This document shows, in pieces, positions 1 through 8,873 of a stretch of DNA of 64,000 nt (positions are counted from its first letter, which is position 1; every line of letters starts with the position of its first letter). Source of the stretch: an uncultured Paracoccaceae bacterium (GTDB lineage Bacteria > Pseudomonadota > Alphaproteobacteria > Rhodobacterales > Rhodobacteraceae); the NCBI GenBank assembly GCA_947499725.1, contig CANMPK010000003.1, positions 62,001 to 126,000 of the forward strand, given 5' to 3'. A program made the translations under genes and the position numbers. The notes under the pieces are model-generated. The model searched no databases. It had not been told where the DNA came from and saw nothing but the letters and a program-made list of their open reading frames with translations.

Positions 1-1
1 G

Positions 2-1189
2 CCAAGAGGGAGGCGTTGGCTTTATCTCGCCATTGATGCTGCTACGCGTTGTGTTCTTGGCATGCGGCTCTGTGTGGAACCAAACGCAGAAGATGCGATT
101 GCATTACTTGCTGATGTGACACAGGACAAATCAAGTTTGGCTGCTGCTGCTGGGTGCCAATCCGATTGGGGGCAATATGGCGGTCTCAAGACCGTCGCTA
201 CCGATCTCGGTGCGGCATTTGTCGATAATAGGTTTCGGGCAGCGGTATTCGATGCAGGTGGCTCTCCAGAAACCCCGACAGGTGGTTTGCCACAATTGCG
301 GCCGCAAGTGGAACGGATCTTCGGAACTTTTGGGACAGATTTGATGCCTGGCCTTGCTGGCCGGACATTTTCGAACCCAAAGGAGAGAGGTGATTATCCT
401 TCTGAGGAGATGGCCGCGATTACAGATGATCAATTGATGCAGATTTTGATTTTGTACGTCGTGGACGTTTATCACAACCGGCCACATGCAGGGCTTAAAG
501 GCGAGACACCAAACAATTGTTGGAAACGACTGAGTAAAGAAAAAGGTGTTGTGCCAGATGTCCCTGAGCGGATCAGGCGTCGCGCTTTTGGGAAGCCACA
601 AAACCGTAAAGTCTCGGGTCGTGGTGTCCGTGTATTTGGGATCGATTATACCTGTGCTGCGTTGCGGCACTTCCACCTTCACAGCCATGAAACCCATGTT
701 GATCTGCGGGTAGATCTTAATGACATCGGTTGGGTTATGGTTCGAATTGGAGAAGAGTGGTTCCCTGCAACAGCATTGCAAAAGTGCTTTGACGGTGTGT
801 CTTACGATGAGTGGGAGGCGGCAGCGCGCCAGCTGCGGCTTAAATATCGGGAGGAAGCAGCTCTTCATGAAAGTATGGTCGTGGAGGCCTTCGAAAAAAT
901 TTCGAGGGTGAATGCTACGGCTGAGGCGACAATTGGTGTTGCTTTGCGTTCCGTGACACCTGCGGGTTTACGCCGTGGAGAAGAAGATCTCTTTGTGGGG
1001 TTGTCTATCGCCCCAGATGATCCAGAGGAGTTTGACTTGCCTCAAGACGAGGACCTTTTTGGTTACATAATACCTCTCGTCGACAAGGGGGGTGACGGAG
1101 CTGCTGCAATCCCAGAAGCAATTGATGCTCAAGAGCCCGCAGCCGAAGACGATCACGAGTCTCTTACATGGAAGTTCGATGATGAATAG
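2..1189 (+). CDS. tniA: DDE transposase, Tn7/Tn5053 type (TniA/TnsB-like), 5' end outside window
   Basis: Catalytic transposase of the rve-integrase/Mu-C-terminal family that cuts and joins transposon ends. The frame is open from the first bases, so the N-terminal HTH part lies upstream of the window. The acidic triad is visible: Asp in LAIDAAT (35-37), Asp in VATDLGAAF (203-205) and Glu in PQVERIFGT (311-313), with 35 residues between the second Asp and the Glu (DD35E). A Mu-transposase C-terminal beta-barrel region follows, then an acidic tail that in family members contacts the ATPase. Its stop codon overlaps the start of the TniB-like ATPase, giving a tniABQ-type operon. The family call is firm. 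The exact Tn7-like subfamily cannot be set without the N-terminus and the transposon ends. Confidence 0.9.
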   Translation, partial: PRGRRWLYLAIDAATRCVLGMRLCVEPNAEDAIALLADVTQDKSSLAAAAGCQSDWGQYGGLKTVATDLGAAFVDNRFRAAVFDAGGSPETPTGGLPQLRPQVERIFGTFGTDLMPGLAGRTFSNPKERGDYPSEEMAAITDDQLMQILILYVVDVYHNRPHAGLKGETPNNCWKRLSKEKGVVPDVPERIRRRAFGKPQNRKVSGRGVRVFGIDYTCAALRHFHLHSHETHVDLRVDLNDIGWVMVRIGEEWFPATALQKCFDGVSYDEWEAAARQLRLKYREEAALHESMVVEAFEKISRVNATAEATIGVALRSVTPAGLRRGEEDLFVGLSIAPDDPEEFDLPQDEDLFGYIIPLVDKGGDGAAAIPEAIDAQEPAAEDDHESLTWKFDDE

Positions 1190-2150
1190 CGTTTCCGAAA
1201 CTCACATCCAGCTTGCCAAGCTCCGCGGAAAATTCATCCGGCATGCCGCTTACGAACAACTGTGCGATCAGTTCGACCGACATCTGCAACGGCGGCGTGC
1301 TGCGCTGTCCCTTGGTCTTATCGAGGAGGCGCGAGGGATTGCCATCGTGGGTGCATCAGGCAGCGGGAAATCAACGCTTGCTACACGCCTACTGACGCAA
1401 CATCCAGATATTCTACAACCCCAAGCCGACAGTCAAAAGGCGGAAGTTATAAGCCTTCTGGTGCCATCGCCTGCCACACTCAAGGATGTCGGTTCTACGA
1501 TTTTGGGCGCGTTGGGATATGACTCAATGCGTCGAAGTCCGGCGGGTGCAATTTGGGATCAGGTGCGCACCCTGCTGCACAATAGAGAAACCTTGTTTGT
1601 GCACCTCGATGAGGCACAAGATCTGTTCTCCAGCCAAAACGCAAATGTGCGCAATGACGTCGTAAATACTCTTAAATCTCTCATGAACAGCAAAGCCTGG
1701 CCTGTCGGGCTCATTTTGTCGGGTACGCCCAAGATGATCGAAATGATCAACTCAGACGATCAACTCAAGCGTCGGGTAGACATGGTGAGCATTGAGGCCG
1801 TGACCTGGGCATCCCATGAACGGGAAGTGCGGGCATACTTCAAGTCTTATGCGGACAGGGCAGGCCTTTCTATATGCCCTGAGCTTGACCTGCAGGATTT
1901 TTTGCCTCGCCTACTCCATGCGGGAGCCAATGAATTTGGTCTGACGGTTTCAATGATTTTGAGCGGAATTGAGAACGCCGTTTTGGAAGGGACGGACGTC
2001 CTGCGTTGTGACCACTTCATTGATGCCTTTCAGAGTAAATCTGGCTGTGTGCGCGGGCTCAACCCCTTTGTCGTCTCTGACTACCAAGCCATCGATGCAC
2101 GTGCTGTCATGGGGACATTGAATTTCGGAAATGGGGAGGGTGTACGATGA
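1182..2150 (+). CDS. tniB: TniB/TnsC-family AAA+ ATPase of the transposition module
   Basis: AAA+ ATPase that in Tn7/Tn5053 relatives polymerises on target DNA and links the target selector TniQ to the transposase. The Walker A motif GASGSGKST is at residues 57-65 and the Walker B region LFVHLDEAQD at 138-147. A sensor-like LILSGTP follows at about residue 183. The ATG at 1182 (or 1179) overlaps the transposase stop, so translational coupling is likely. The frame is open further upstream to 1092, but that start would overlap the transposase by about 100 bp and is not supported by a ribosome site. Length (about 322 residues) is normal for the family. The stop overlaps the tniQ start (ATGA). 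Confidence 0.9.
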   Translation: MNSVSETHIQLAKLRGKFIRHAAYEQLCDQFDRHLQRRRAALSLGLIEEARGIAIVGASGSGKSTLATRLLTQHPDILQPQADSQKAEVISLLVPSPATLKDVGSTILGALGYDSMRRSPAGAIWDQVRTLLHNRETLFVHLDEAQDLFSSQNANVRNDVVNTLKSLMNSKAWPVGLILSGTPKMIEMINSDDQLKRRVDMVSIEAVTWASHEREVRAYFKSYADRAGLSICPELDLQDFLPRLLHAGANEFGLTVSMILSGIENAVLEGTDVLRCDHFIDAFQSKSGCVRGLNPFVVSDYQAIDARAVMGTLNFGNGEGVR

Positions 2151-4012
2151 GTATCAAGCATTCTCTATCCTTCCCAATCCTCACGTACGAAACAGCGACG
2201 TCCTATGTTTCCCGCCTCACGCGGTATTGCGGTTTGGCTTCGCCAAATGACTTTTGCCTAGATCACGGATTTCGGTGGCAGGACTTTGTGCGAGGCGATG
2301 ACATCTTGTTTGATAAAATGGCTGCAATCGGTGGCGCAAATGCTGAGGATATGAAGCATTGGGCCATACGCACGGTTGATCGACAGTCCTTTCTCACTGC
2401 GGGAGAATACGTAACAAAAAAGTCGTTGGTAAGGACGCGTGTACGTGTTTGTCCCAAGTGCCTTGTTGAAGGCCGAAAGCTGCGAGGGCGCTACGGGGCG
2501 TACCGGAGGCATCTGTGGCATTTCTTATCGATGCGGTCTTGCGCCATACATGAGACGCCTTTGATGAATGTCGAACCCGAAAAGTACACAATCCGAAATT
2601 ATGATTTTTGCAAGGTCATCGAACGTCATTGGACAACGATTCAAAAGGAAGCGCATCGCGAGCGATATCGTCAGTTCACCTCCTTGGAGGCCTATATTCA
2701 ACGGCGATTGGACGGAAGAAAGCAGAACCAATTTTTGGATGACATGCCGTTGCACATAGCGGCGCGGCTTTGTGAACTGCTGGGGTTTGTTCTTGAGTTC
2801 GGACCTGATCGAAAAATCACGAGTGCATCAGAAGATGAACTTTCAGCAGGTGGCCAAATTGGATTTGACGCGTTGAAGCAAGGCGAGGCAGGGCTCTATG
2901 CGGCCCTTGATACGCTGGTCAGTCCGAACGGATTGCGTACTGTCCGCCATAGATCTGATCTAGGTGCTTTGTTTGAGTGGCTTCGACTGTCTCCTGCAGG
3001 TGGCGAGGCTGATCCGCTTAGGACACTTGTTCGAGAATACATTTTCCGAACGTATCCCTGCAGTGAGAAGGACGTTGTGTTGGGGAAGACATGTCCAACG
3101 ACATCCAGGTACTCAATCCATGGGGCCTGGAAGTCATTGGGTATTCAGAGAGAACGAATGAACCGTATTCTTATTGCGGAAGGCGTTGCTCAGAAAAAAG
3201 ACGGTGAGCCAGAAATTAGACTGCGTGATGGCTTGAGCGCCCAAGATATTACACGGCTGTCTGAGCAAATTTCTAATCGTTTGACCGTGGCAGAAGCGAC
3301 TAACGTCTTAAATGTGAGCGCAGAATTTTTGATGCTGTTGCGTAAATCTGAAATCGTTGAACCGGTGATTGATGCGTTAGACCAAGTCCCTAAGTATGAA
3401 AAACGTGCGCTCGAGAGTCTATTGGAGGGGCTGACAGCCGCGGTGAATTCGAAGGTGAAAGAGACTGATGAATTGGTGTCGATCATTGACGCGGCAAGGC
3501 GCATCCGTTGTCCTGCATCAGACATTGTTGGCTTGGTTCTGAATGGCGAACTAACCAAGGTTTCTCGGGATTCTACGGTCCGTGGTATCGCCGGATTTCG
3601 AGTGAACCCACAGGAGGTGCGCGCTTGCCTGCCTCCTCTTGAGATGGACGGAGTTACAAAGGGCGAGGCAGCCACAACATTGCGCGTAACATATCAAACC
3701 GTAAATTATTTGATTGATGAAGGTCTGCTCAAGTCGCTCAGGGTAAGAAACCCAAAGTCTCGCCAGTTCTTGGATGCGGTGACGAAGGATAGCATCAAAG
3801 AGTTCCAACGTGAGTATGAGACTCTAGGCCAATTGGCGCATCGCCTTAGGCGTGCATCCGGCCCTCTCGGATGTCACCTTGAAACTAAGGGTATTTGTCC
3901 GTTCGAAACGCCACGGGGTATAAGTTGGTACTACAGCCGCCGAGGCTTGGATCACCGCTTGAAGAAAGTGGGGTTGGTTGAACCTAAAGTGAAACAGGCG
4001 GCGTCCGCGTGA
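2147..4012 (+). CDS. tniQ: TniQ-family target-selection protein
   Basis: Target-selection subunit of Tn7-like transposons. The N-terminal TniQ domain shows the zinc ligands CPKC (residues 102-105) and CAIH (132-135), with the family-typical segment RRHLWHFLSMRSC between them. The remaining ~450 residues hold HTH-like segments near residues 370-400 and 505-530 and resemble long TniQ/TnsD-type proteins, which may recognise a specific attachment sequence. The start at 2147 overlaps the ATPase stop as ATGA. At 621 residues it is longer than the ~400-residue TniQ used by CRISPR-guided elements. That length, and the absence of cas genes in the window, suggests sequence-specific or generic targeting (inference). 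Confidence 0.9.
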   Translation: MSIKHSLSFPILTYETATSYVSRLTRYCGLASPNDFCLDHGFRWQDFVRGDDILFDKMAAIGGANAEDMKHWAIRTVDRQSFLTAGEYVTKKSLVRTRVRVCPKCLVEGRKLRGRYGAYRRHLWHFLSMRSCAIHETPLMNVEPEKYTIRNYDFCKVIERHWTTIQKEAHRERYRQFTSLEAYIQRRLDGRKQNQFLDDMPLHIAARLCELLGFVLEFGPDRKITSASEDELSAGGQIGFDALKQGEAGLYAALDTLVSPNGLRTVRHRSDLGALFEWLRLSPAGGEADPLRTLVREYIFRTYPCSEKDVVLGKTCPTTSRYSIHGAWKSLGIQRERMNRILIAEGVAQKKDGEPEIRLRDGLSAQDITRLSEQISNRLTVAEATNVLNVSAEFLMLLRKSEIVEPVIDALDQVPKYEKRALESLLEGLTAAVNSKVKETDELVSIIDAARRIRCPASDIVGLVLNGELTKVSRDSTVRGIAGFRVNPQEVRACLPPLEMDGVTKGEAATTLRVTYQTVNYLIDEGLLKSLRVRNPKSRQFLDAVTKDSIKEFQREYETLGQLAHRLRRASGPLGCHLETKGICPFETPRGISWYYSRRGLDHRLKKVGLVEPKVKQAASA

Positions 4013-4235
4013 TCCGAATTATGGCATTGTTCTGAAATTGGCGATCTCCGCGGGCGGCGTGGAGTTGCCTAACCATCTTTTGGGAAACGTTTAGGACAAA
4101 GCAGTCTAACGGCAGTCATTGGAGGAGGTGAAACTACAGTGCTGATTGGTCACGTAAGTGGCTTCGATCAGCCTGAAATCATTGAGTTACGACCACAATT
4201 TTGGTACCTAGAACTAGTTGAAATTGGAGAGTGCG
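4013..4235. other. Spacer between transposition genes and Fic module
   Basis: No reading frame of convincing coding character and no clear terminator was found. The stretch probably carries the promoter for the vbhA-fic pair. The purine-rich GGAGGAGGTG near 4121-4130 looks like a ribosome-binding site, but the short frame starting after it ends quickly and resembles nothing I recognise. Confidence 0.4.
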
Positions 4236-4460
4236 TTGGACAAAAATTTGTCACCTACGGCGATCACAACTGAAGAGGTACAGCGGCGAAGAAAGATCGT
4301 ATCTAGGGCAAATTGGAGCGCGGAAATGGAAGGGCTTGGGCGACAAACTCCTGAATACAACGCCCTGTCTGAGCTTTGGATTACGGGAAAGATCGATCGG
4401 CAGGAGCTGCAAGAGCGACGCATGCGAATGGTCTTAGATAGGATGCGCGACCTTGGTTGA
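4236..4460 (+). CDS. VbhA-like antitoxin of a Fic toxin
   Basis: Small antitoxin (about 74 residues) that blocks the AMP-transferase activity of the following Fic protein. The class I inhibitory motif [S/T]xxxE[G/N] is present as SAEMEG in the first helix, where the Glu would contact the Fic ATP-binding Arg. The later segment ALSELWITGKIDRQEL matches the VbhA-type tail. I chose the TTG at 4236 because GGAGAG lies four bases upstream. An in-frame TTG at 4218 has no ribosome site. The 3' end overlaps the fic start by 8 bp, the usual toxin-antitoxin coupling. Located just downstream of tniQ, it is probably transposon cargo. Confidence 0.85.
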   Translation: MDKNLSPTAITTEEVQRRRKIVSRANWSAEMEGLGRQTPEYNALSELWITGKIDRQELQERRMRMVLDRMRDLG

Positions 4461-5142
4461 TCCATTTTTTCAAGCCGATCAGAGGACAATGAAAAATCGT
4501 CTCGGGGTCAACAATAACCCGGACCTTTTACGGATTGCAGAACGTGAACTTGTTTCGGCTCGTACAGAGACGGTTGACGAAATCACCGGTGAATTTGATG
4601 CAACACATTTGCGCGCCATTCATCGGCATTTGTTTCAAGACCTGTTTGAATGGGCGGGGACAATGCGATCGGATGTGATCGTTTTGGAAGGTGAGACTTT
4701 TAAGGTCCTGGATTTCGCGAACCTCTTGTCCAAAGGCGGTAGTACTTTCTTACCGGCGTCTCATCTAGACAAAGGGTTGGCGCATATTCAGCGGCTGGCA
4801 AATTCACCAGAAGCAAGGTCAACGAACCTTGAGACCCTTGCAAAGGCGGCGACCGAGATTTTGTCTGATCTCAATTATGCGCATCCATTTCGCGAAGGAA
4901 ATGGACGCACCCAACGTGTATTTATGGAGCAGCTCGCAAGGCGCGCGGGGCATACGTTAGATTTTGAGGGGATCACCGCTGCGCGCAATAATACTGTAAG
5001 CATCGAGTCTCACAGCGGGAATACATTGGCACTCGAAAAAATGGTCTCGGAAAGCCTGGTGCCTGAAGCGGTGGAGAAGAGATTGAAGGTCGTGGAGGAC
5101 TTAGGTGGATCCGTTGTTGATCGCCAGGCAGTCTACGTTTGA
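4453..5142 (+). CDS. fic: Fic-domain protein adenylyltransferase (toxin)
   Basis: Fic/DOC-family enzyme that transfers AMP from ATP onto target proteins (gyrase and topoisomerase IV in characterised VbhT/FicT toxins). The full active-site motif HPFREGNGRTQR is at residues 144-155, with the catalytic His144 and phosphate-binding GNGR intact. The N-terminal DPFF...KNRLGV segment and RAIHRHLFQDLFEWAG at 54-69 are typical of short Fic proteins. The TTG start at 4453 keeps that conserved N-terminus. The ATG at 4489 would remove it. Length is 229 residues. With the overlapping upstream antitoxin it forms a class I Fic toxin-antitoxin cassette, likely a stability or defence cargo of the island. Confidence 0.9.
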   Translation: MVDPFFQADQRTMKNRLGVNNNPDLLRIAERELVSARTETVDEITGEFDATHLRAIHRHLFQDLFEWAGTMRSDVIVLEGETFKVLDFANLLSKGGSTFLPASHLDKGLAHIQRLANSPEARSTNLETLAKAATEILSDLNYAHPFREGNGRTQRVFMEQLARRAGHTLDFEGITAARNNTVSIESHSGNTLALEKMVSESLVPEAVEKRLKVVEDLGGSVVDRQAVYV

Positions 5143-5230
5143 GTAGGTGGTTCAACTCTAAGGTGGTTAACATAACGTCCGTTAGGCGACGTTCGCGTTT
5201 TGTTGCGCCGCAGGATTTCACCTAAAGATT

Positions 5231-5268
5231 GTCTGCGCGCACCCCTCGTCTGGGAGGTGCGCGCAGAC
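5231..5268. repeat. 13-bp perfect inverted repeat beside the ParB-like genes
   Basis: GTCTGCGCGCACC is followed after 12 bases by its exact reverse complement. It lies 166 bp beyond the 3' end of the RepB-like gene. It could be a factor-poor terminator hairpin, a partition-like (parS) site or a recombination-related dyad. No U-tract follows, which argues against a standard terminator. Confidence 0.7.
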
Positions 5269-5340
5269 CGCGCCATCCAGTGTTTTGCCAAACATATGGT
5301 CTGGCATGATGGGCCTAAGCGGGATCGCCGCCATTCCCAT

Positions 5341-5371
5341 CGCCGCACTTGATCCGCCCCACAGTGCGGCG
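5341..5371. repeat. 9-bp inverted repeat
   Basis: CGCCGCACT and AGTGCGGCG are separated by 13 bases, between the Fic module and the RepB-like gene. No T-run follows on either strand. The role is unknown. Confidence 0.5.
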
Positions 5372-5433
5372 TCTCCTGCGGTCCCCGCGCTTAGTGGGTC
5401 CGGGTCCCCAAACAGGCTCTTCGGTTGATAAGT

Positions 5434-6333
5434 CTAGGACGCGAATGCCTCTCGTTCGGTGATTTTCTCAAACTCAGGTAGAAACTCCTCATGATGCTGG
5501 GCGAGGTATTTGCTGATCCGTTCATTGCTCACCAACCGAGTGACGTAGCCGCGCGCCAAAACAAGATCGAGATGGTCTTCTCCGTAACTGTCTTCTACCA
5601 AACGAACCTCACGTTCGAGATTGGCCGTTTCACGTTCCATAAGATCAAGTTGTTCACGAGAAATGCCCTTGATCTTCTTCGGTGTCGCACCAGAGACCAA
5701 CTGGCTTTCGGACGTCCCGGCCAAGAGAGATTGGGCATAGTTGACGGTGTATTTGTTCATCGTCACCATCAGCTGCGCCGCTTCAATTTGGCGTATTGGC
5801 TTCATTTTCTTGAGAATACGAAATCCGGTCAAAGCAACTTGCTTATCTTTCAGCACTTCGGCTGCTTCAGGACAAATGCCATCAAGCAAACGTCGCTTTT
5901 CTTGCAGCGTCTTGATGTTCACATTCAGTGCTTTTGCTATACGTTCTTCCGACGCACCGAGGGTCAGTGCGCGCAAAATCATCTTATGTTCTTGGATTGT
6001 CGCAAGCCTGCTGATCCTCTTGTTATAGGTGAAGGCTTCATCGTCGGTGGAAATAATGCAGGGCGTATCGGTGGCACCTTGATCCTTAAGGACTTCCAAG
6101 CGCAGATGCCCGTCAAGCAACGTGTATTGCGTCGGATCTTGTCGATCACGGGTCACAACGATCGGCTCAACGAGGCCAATCTCCGCAATGGAGGAGGCGA
6201 TGCGTTTGAATTTGACCGTCTCTTTCGTTTGTGGGCTTACGACGTAAAGAGGTGCGATCTGATCAAAAGCGATACGTCGTAAGTCGCACTCGAATGCTGC
6301 GACAACAATCTGATCTTCATCCCCAATTGTCAT
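5434..6333 (-). CDS. RepB-like ParB-family protein (second ParB of recombinase operon)
   Basis: ParB/RepB-type DNA-binding protein of 299 residues. The N-terminal ParB-like fold includes LLDGHLRLEVLK (about 72-83) and a degenerate third box NKRISRLATIQEH (104-116). A central HTH lies at about 126-148, and the C-terminal half resembles the RepB plasmid-partitioning domain. Its CTP-binding boxes differ from canonical ParB (no GxRR, no ENxQR), so CTP switching is doubtful. The start overlaps the stop of the upstream ParB-like gene by 4 nt. The two proteins and the recombinase form one leftward operon without any ParA ATPase, so plasmid-style partition is unlikely. A role in recombination or element maintenance is my inference. 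Confidence 0.8.
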   Translation of the reverse strand: MTIGDEDQIVVAAFECDLRRIAFDQIAPLYVVSPQTKETVKFKRIASSIAEIGLVEPIVVTRDRQDPTQYTLLDGHLRLEVLKDQGATDTPCIISTDDEAFTYNKRISRLATIQEHKMILRALTLGASEERIAKALNVNIKTLQEKRRLLDGICPEAAEVLKDKQVALTGFRILKKMKPIRQIEAAQLMVTMNKYTVNYAQSLLAGTSESQLVSGATPKKIKGISREQLDLMERETANLEREVRLVEDSYGEDHLDLVLARGYVTRLVSNERISKYLAQHHEEFLPEFEKITEREAFAS

Positions 6334-7232
6334 GTCGTAGCTCCATCAATGCGGGTCAATCGATCTGCGAGTGTTTTGGGAATGTTGGACAGGCCTTCGG
6401 CACGCAACAACGTCACAAAGTTCTCGTCTGAAAACAACGTCTTCAAGGATTGGGTCAAAAACATGATTTCGCTTCGTGTCGCTCCTGCCTTTCGCAGCAG
6501 GATTTTCTTCTTTTCCACATCGTTTTGATAGGTTCGAAGCAACGTTTCGACGGAAAGGTTTTTCCGTGACCGTTTGTCCGAGGTGCCACGGCCTTTGCCA
6601 AACTGCTGGCGCGCTTCAACCAAACGTTTCGCCGCCATCAACCGACCACCGCGCAAAACCTTGCTTTCATAAGCCTGACGTAGCACCGTTTGTACGCCAA
6701 CATCATCGGCCTCGGCGATATCAACGGCGACGCTGACCGGAATTTTCCCGCTTTCAACGGCGCGCAAAAGTCGGTGTTCATGACTTTCCAACAATCGAAT
6801 GACACCGTGCACGTATTTGGCCGATAGCTGGGTCTTCGCGGCGATCTCACGCTCAGAGTATCCATAGTCTTTGAGGCGCTTGATATCCCTCAGTAGATCA
6901 AGCGAGTGGTGCTGCCTGCGCGCGAGGTTTTCGACCAAGCTCATCACAAGACAATCCTCAGAGCTGGCGGTGATGACAACTGCCGGTATTTTTTCTTGCT
7001 TTAAGGCCTTGAAGGCTTCCAATCGACCTTGGCCACACACCAATTCATATGTCAGGTCACCGCTCTCATCATCCGTGCGAGCGGCAACAGTGATTGGGCG
7101 TTTCAGGCCAAGTTCAGCGATATTCGCGACGATTCCATCAAAGACCTTTTGATTGCGGATACGCGGGTTGACCACGGTGATAGTATCGACGGCAATAAGC
7201 TCGGTGTGTTCTTGCGGGGCGTTAGACATCAT
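6330..7232 (-). CDS. ParB N-terminal-domain protein (first ParB of recombinase operon)
   Basis: ParB-like protein of 300 residues. The N-terminal domain keeps recognisable nucleotide-binding boxes: CGQGRLEAFKAL (66-77) in place of GERRxRA, and VENLARRQHHSLD (100-112) in place of ENIQRxDL. An HTH follows at about 125-150 (YSEREIAAKTQLSAKYVHGVI). The C-terminal part is basic and unlike ParB dimerisation domains. It overlaps both neighbours by 4 nt (ATGA), so the three proteins are probably made in fixed ratio. I see no parA in the island. The better-preserved boxes make this the likelier CTP-binding member of the pair. Confidence 0.8.
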   Translation of the reverse strand: MMSNAPQEHTELIAVDTITVVNPRIRNQKVFDGIVANIAELGLKRPITVAARTDDESGDLTYELVCGQGRLEAFKALKQEKIPAVVITASSEDCLVMSLVENLARRQHHSLDLLRDIKRLKDYGYSEREIAAKTQLSAKYVHGVIRLLESHEHRLLRAVESGKIPVSVAVDIAEADDVGVQTVLRQAYESKVLRGGRLMAAKRLVEARQQFGKGRGTSDKRSRKNLSVETLLRTYQNDVEKKKILLRKAGATRSEIMFLTQSLKTLFSDENFVTLLRAEGLSNIPKTLADRLTRIDGATT

Positions 7233-8785
7233 GCGACCTCCAAGATCGAAGTGCGCTCACAGATGGCAAAGAAATGGGTAAGATCATCAAATCGGTAAGC
7301 GTCGAGCGACAAGCCATTGCTTTCCGATAGGCGCAGTTTGGGAAGTGTCATATCGGCAGTTGGCAGCAAGTAATAATCTAGCGGGGTTTCGTTTGCCTGG
7401 TCCATTCGTACAACTACTGTGATATCGGGCTGAAGCCCGGTATCTAACTTGATGTTCCATCGATACGCACCAGCACTGGTCTGCAGACACCTCGCAATGA
7501 CGAAGGACGCAGAAAACTCCTGATTAATGGTCAGAAGGTCCGTCTTGGTATCCTGTTTGACCAGCCCGCCGACCTGTTCGATCCCACATACCGTCTCATG
7601 GATAGCCTCGGCATGGATCCTACGCAGACGCTTGTTGATTTCTATGTACCGGTAATCCCTGTCAGGGGTGAACCCGACCAACTTGTACGCTCTGAGCAAG
7701 CTACCAAACCTGCTTTGATATGCGCCACTGGACGGCAATGCGCTGGCTTCGTTGATGACAATGCCAGACAGAAATCCATGTGTCTCCAGCGCGTCCCGCA
7801 AGCCATCCAACATTTCTTCGTCAGAATATCGGTGTGCTTTAGCAGCAAAGATGGCTTTAGCAGCGGCAAATAATCCAGCGTCGACAATCGCTTCAAAAGC
7901 GCCCTCCGATCTAATCCAGTTATCGGGATTATTTCGCACATGGCGTTTTTTCAATTTGAATGAGTGGCGGTTCCAGATGTTGTTGCCGATGTACTTTTCG
8001 TTTGAGAGTAACTGGCGGACCACGGACGGAGTCCAGTCCCGATCCAAATCTGTTTTGATACCCTTGGCGTTAAGGTCGATCGCGATCATAGCCTCGGACT
8101 GATTGTCATCGACAAAGCAACGGAAAATCTGGTTCACAACTGCGATTTCGTCTTCAGGTCCTGGAACGAGCGTGATGCGGTCAGTCTGAATACTCTTATG
8201 CTCGCCTCGCGTTAAAATACCTTTTGGGTTGCCTGCTTCATCGATCAGCATCCGCCGTAGACCGTACCCGGGCGGCCCGCCTTGTCGGTAACCCATTTCA
8301 ATCAACCGAGACTGTCCGGCAAAGACCTTTTGCGACAGCTCACGGCTGTACTCACCCGCCATCGCACGTTTGACGCCTTTAACGATCGTGGAAACTGGAC
8401 TGCCGTCATTCTCAAACTGCTCGGCGCAATACTCGACTGCGATGCCAGCGCGTTTGCAGATATACTCGTAATAGGCGCTCTCATCGGCATCCTGAAACCG
8501 ACCCCAGCGGCTGATATCGTAGACGAGAACAGTATCGAATTCTGTTTTCCCGGCTTGGATGTCATTTAGCAGCTGCGTAAGGCCATCGCGCCCTTCAATA
8601 CGTAATCCACTCTTTCCTGCATCGGAATATGTCTCAACGATCTGGTAGCCGCGTTCATCGGCATAACACAGAATGGCATCCGACTGGTTTTCGGTCGAGT
8701 AACGCTGATGCTCGGTCGACATGCGGACATATTGCGCGGCCTTTCGACGGCCGCCTTTTTGATTGTTGTCTTCCGGCCAATTCAA
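7229..8785 (-). CDS. Large serine recombinase
   Basis: Large serine recombinase of 518 residues, the class that integrates phages and conjugative elements. The resolvase domain (about 15-165) starts AAQYVRMSTEHQRYS with the nucleophile at Ser23 and has VYDISRWGRFQDADE typical of the catalytic core. The recombinase domain (about 190-310) contains NEKYIGNNIWNR. A zinc-ribbon Cys set is not obvious in the last 200 residues, which look divergent. The start is TTG (minus strand, 8785) with GGAGGG eight bases upstream. An in-frame stop lies just before it and the N-terminal resolvase motif would be lost with later starts. It is the first gene of an operon with two ParB-like proteins. Confidence 0.9.
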   Translation of the reverse strand: MNWPEDNNQKGGRRKAAQYVRMSTEHQRYSTENQSDAILCYADERGYQIVETYSDAGKSGLRIEGRDGLTQLLNDIQAGKTEFDTVLVYDISRWGRFQDADESAYYEYICKRAGIAVEYCAEQFENDGSPVSTIVKGVKRAMAGEYSRELSQKVFAGQSRLIEMGYRQGGPPGYGLRRMLIDEAGNPKGILTRGEHKSIQTDRITLVPGPEDEIAVVNQIFRCFVDDNQSEAMIAIDLNAKGIKTDLDRDWTPSVVRQLLSNEKYIGNNIWNRHSFKLKKRHVRNNPDNWIRSEGAFEAIVDAGLFAAAKAIFAAKAHRYSDEEMLDGLRDALETHGFLSGIVINEASALPSSGAYQSRFGSLLRAYKLVGFTPDRDYRYIEINKRLRRIHAEAIHETVCGIEQVGGLVKQDTKTDLLTINQEFSASFVIARCLQTSAGAYRWNIKLDTGLQPDITVVVRMDQANETPLDYYLLPTADMTLPKLRLSESNGLSLDAYRFDDLTHFFAICERTSILEVA

Positions 8786-8873
8786 CGTTGCGGCCCTCCA
8801 TCATTCAAATTCGTAAATCTGTACGGGAATTCTGCGATTCCTTTCTCAATCTTAACTGGAGAGGGGTGGAAGC
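8786..8873. promoter_or_regulatory. Divergent promoter region, recombinase / small HTH gene
   Basis: An 88-bp gap separates divergent genes, with ribosome sites on both sides (GGAGGG for the recombinase, GAGGGGTGG for the HTH gene). A regulator acting here could control both. No clear -35/-10 pair can be named. Confidence 0.4.

Larger units (their letters stand above)
5143..5433. other. Convergent spacer with two inverted repeats
   Basis: No gene is visible between convergent fic and the repB-like gene. Two strong dyads stand out: a 13-bp perfect inverted repeat (5231-5243/5256-5268) and a 9-bp one (5341-5349/5363-5371). The region is GC-rich and has no T-run after either stem on either strand. 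Confidence 0.6.

Noticed and set aside
131-868. A 245-codon minus-strand frame inside the transposase gene
   Set aside because: The plus strand encodes the DDE triad in a continuous family-typical protein. The antisense has no start signal or domain.
5491-6282. A 263-codon plus-strand frame opposite the RepB-like gene
   Set aside because: The minus-strand RepB-like protein overlaps its neighbour by a proper ATGA junction and has a recognisable domain. The opposite frame does not.
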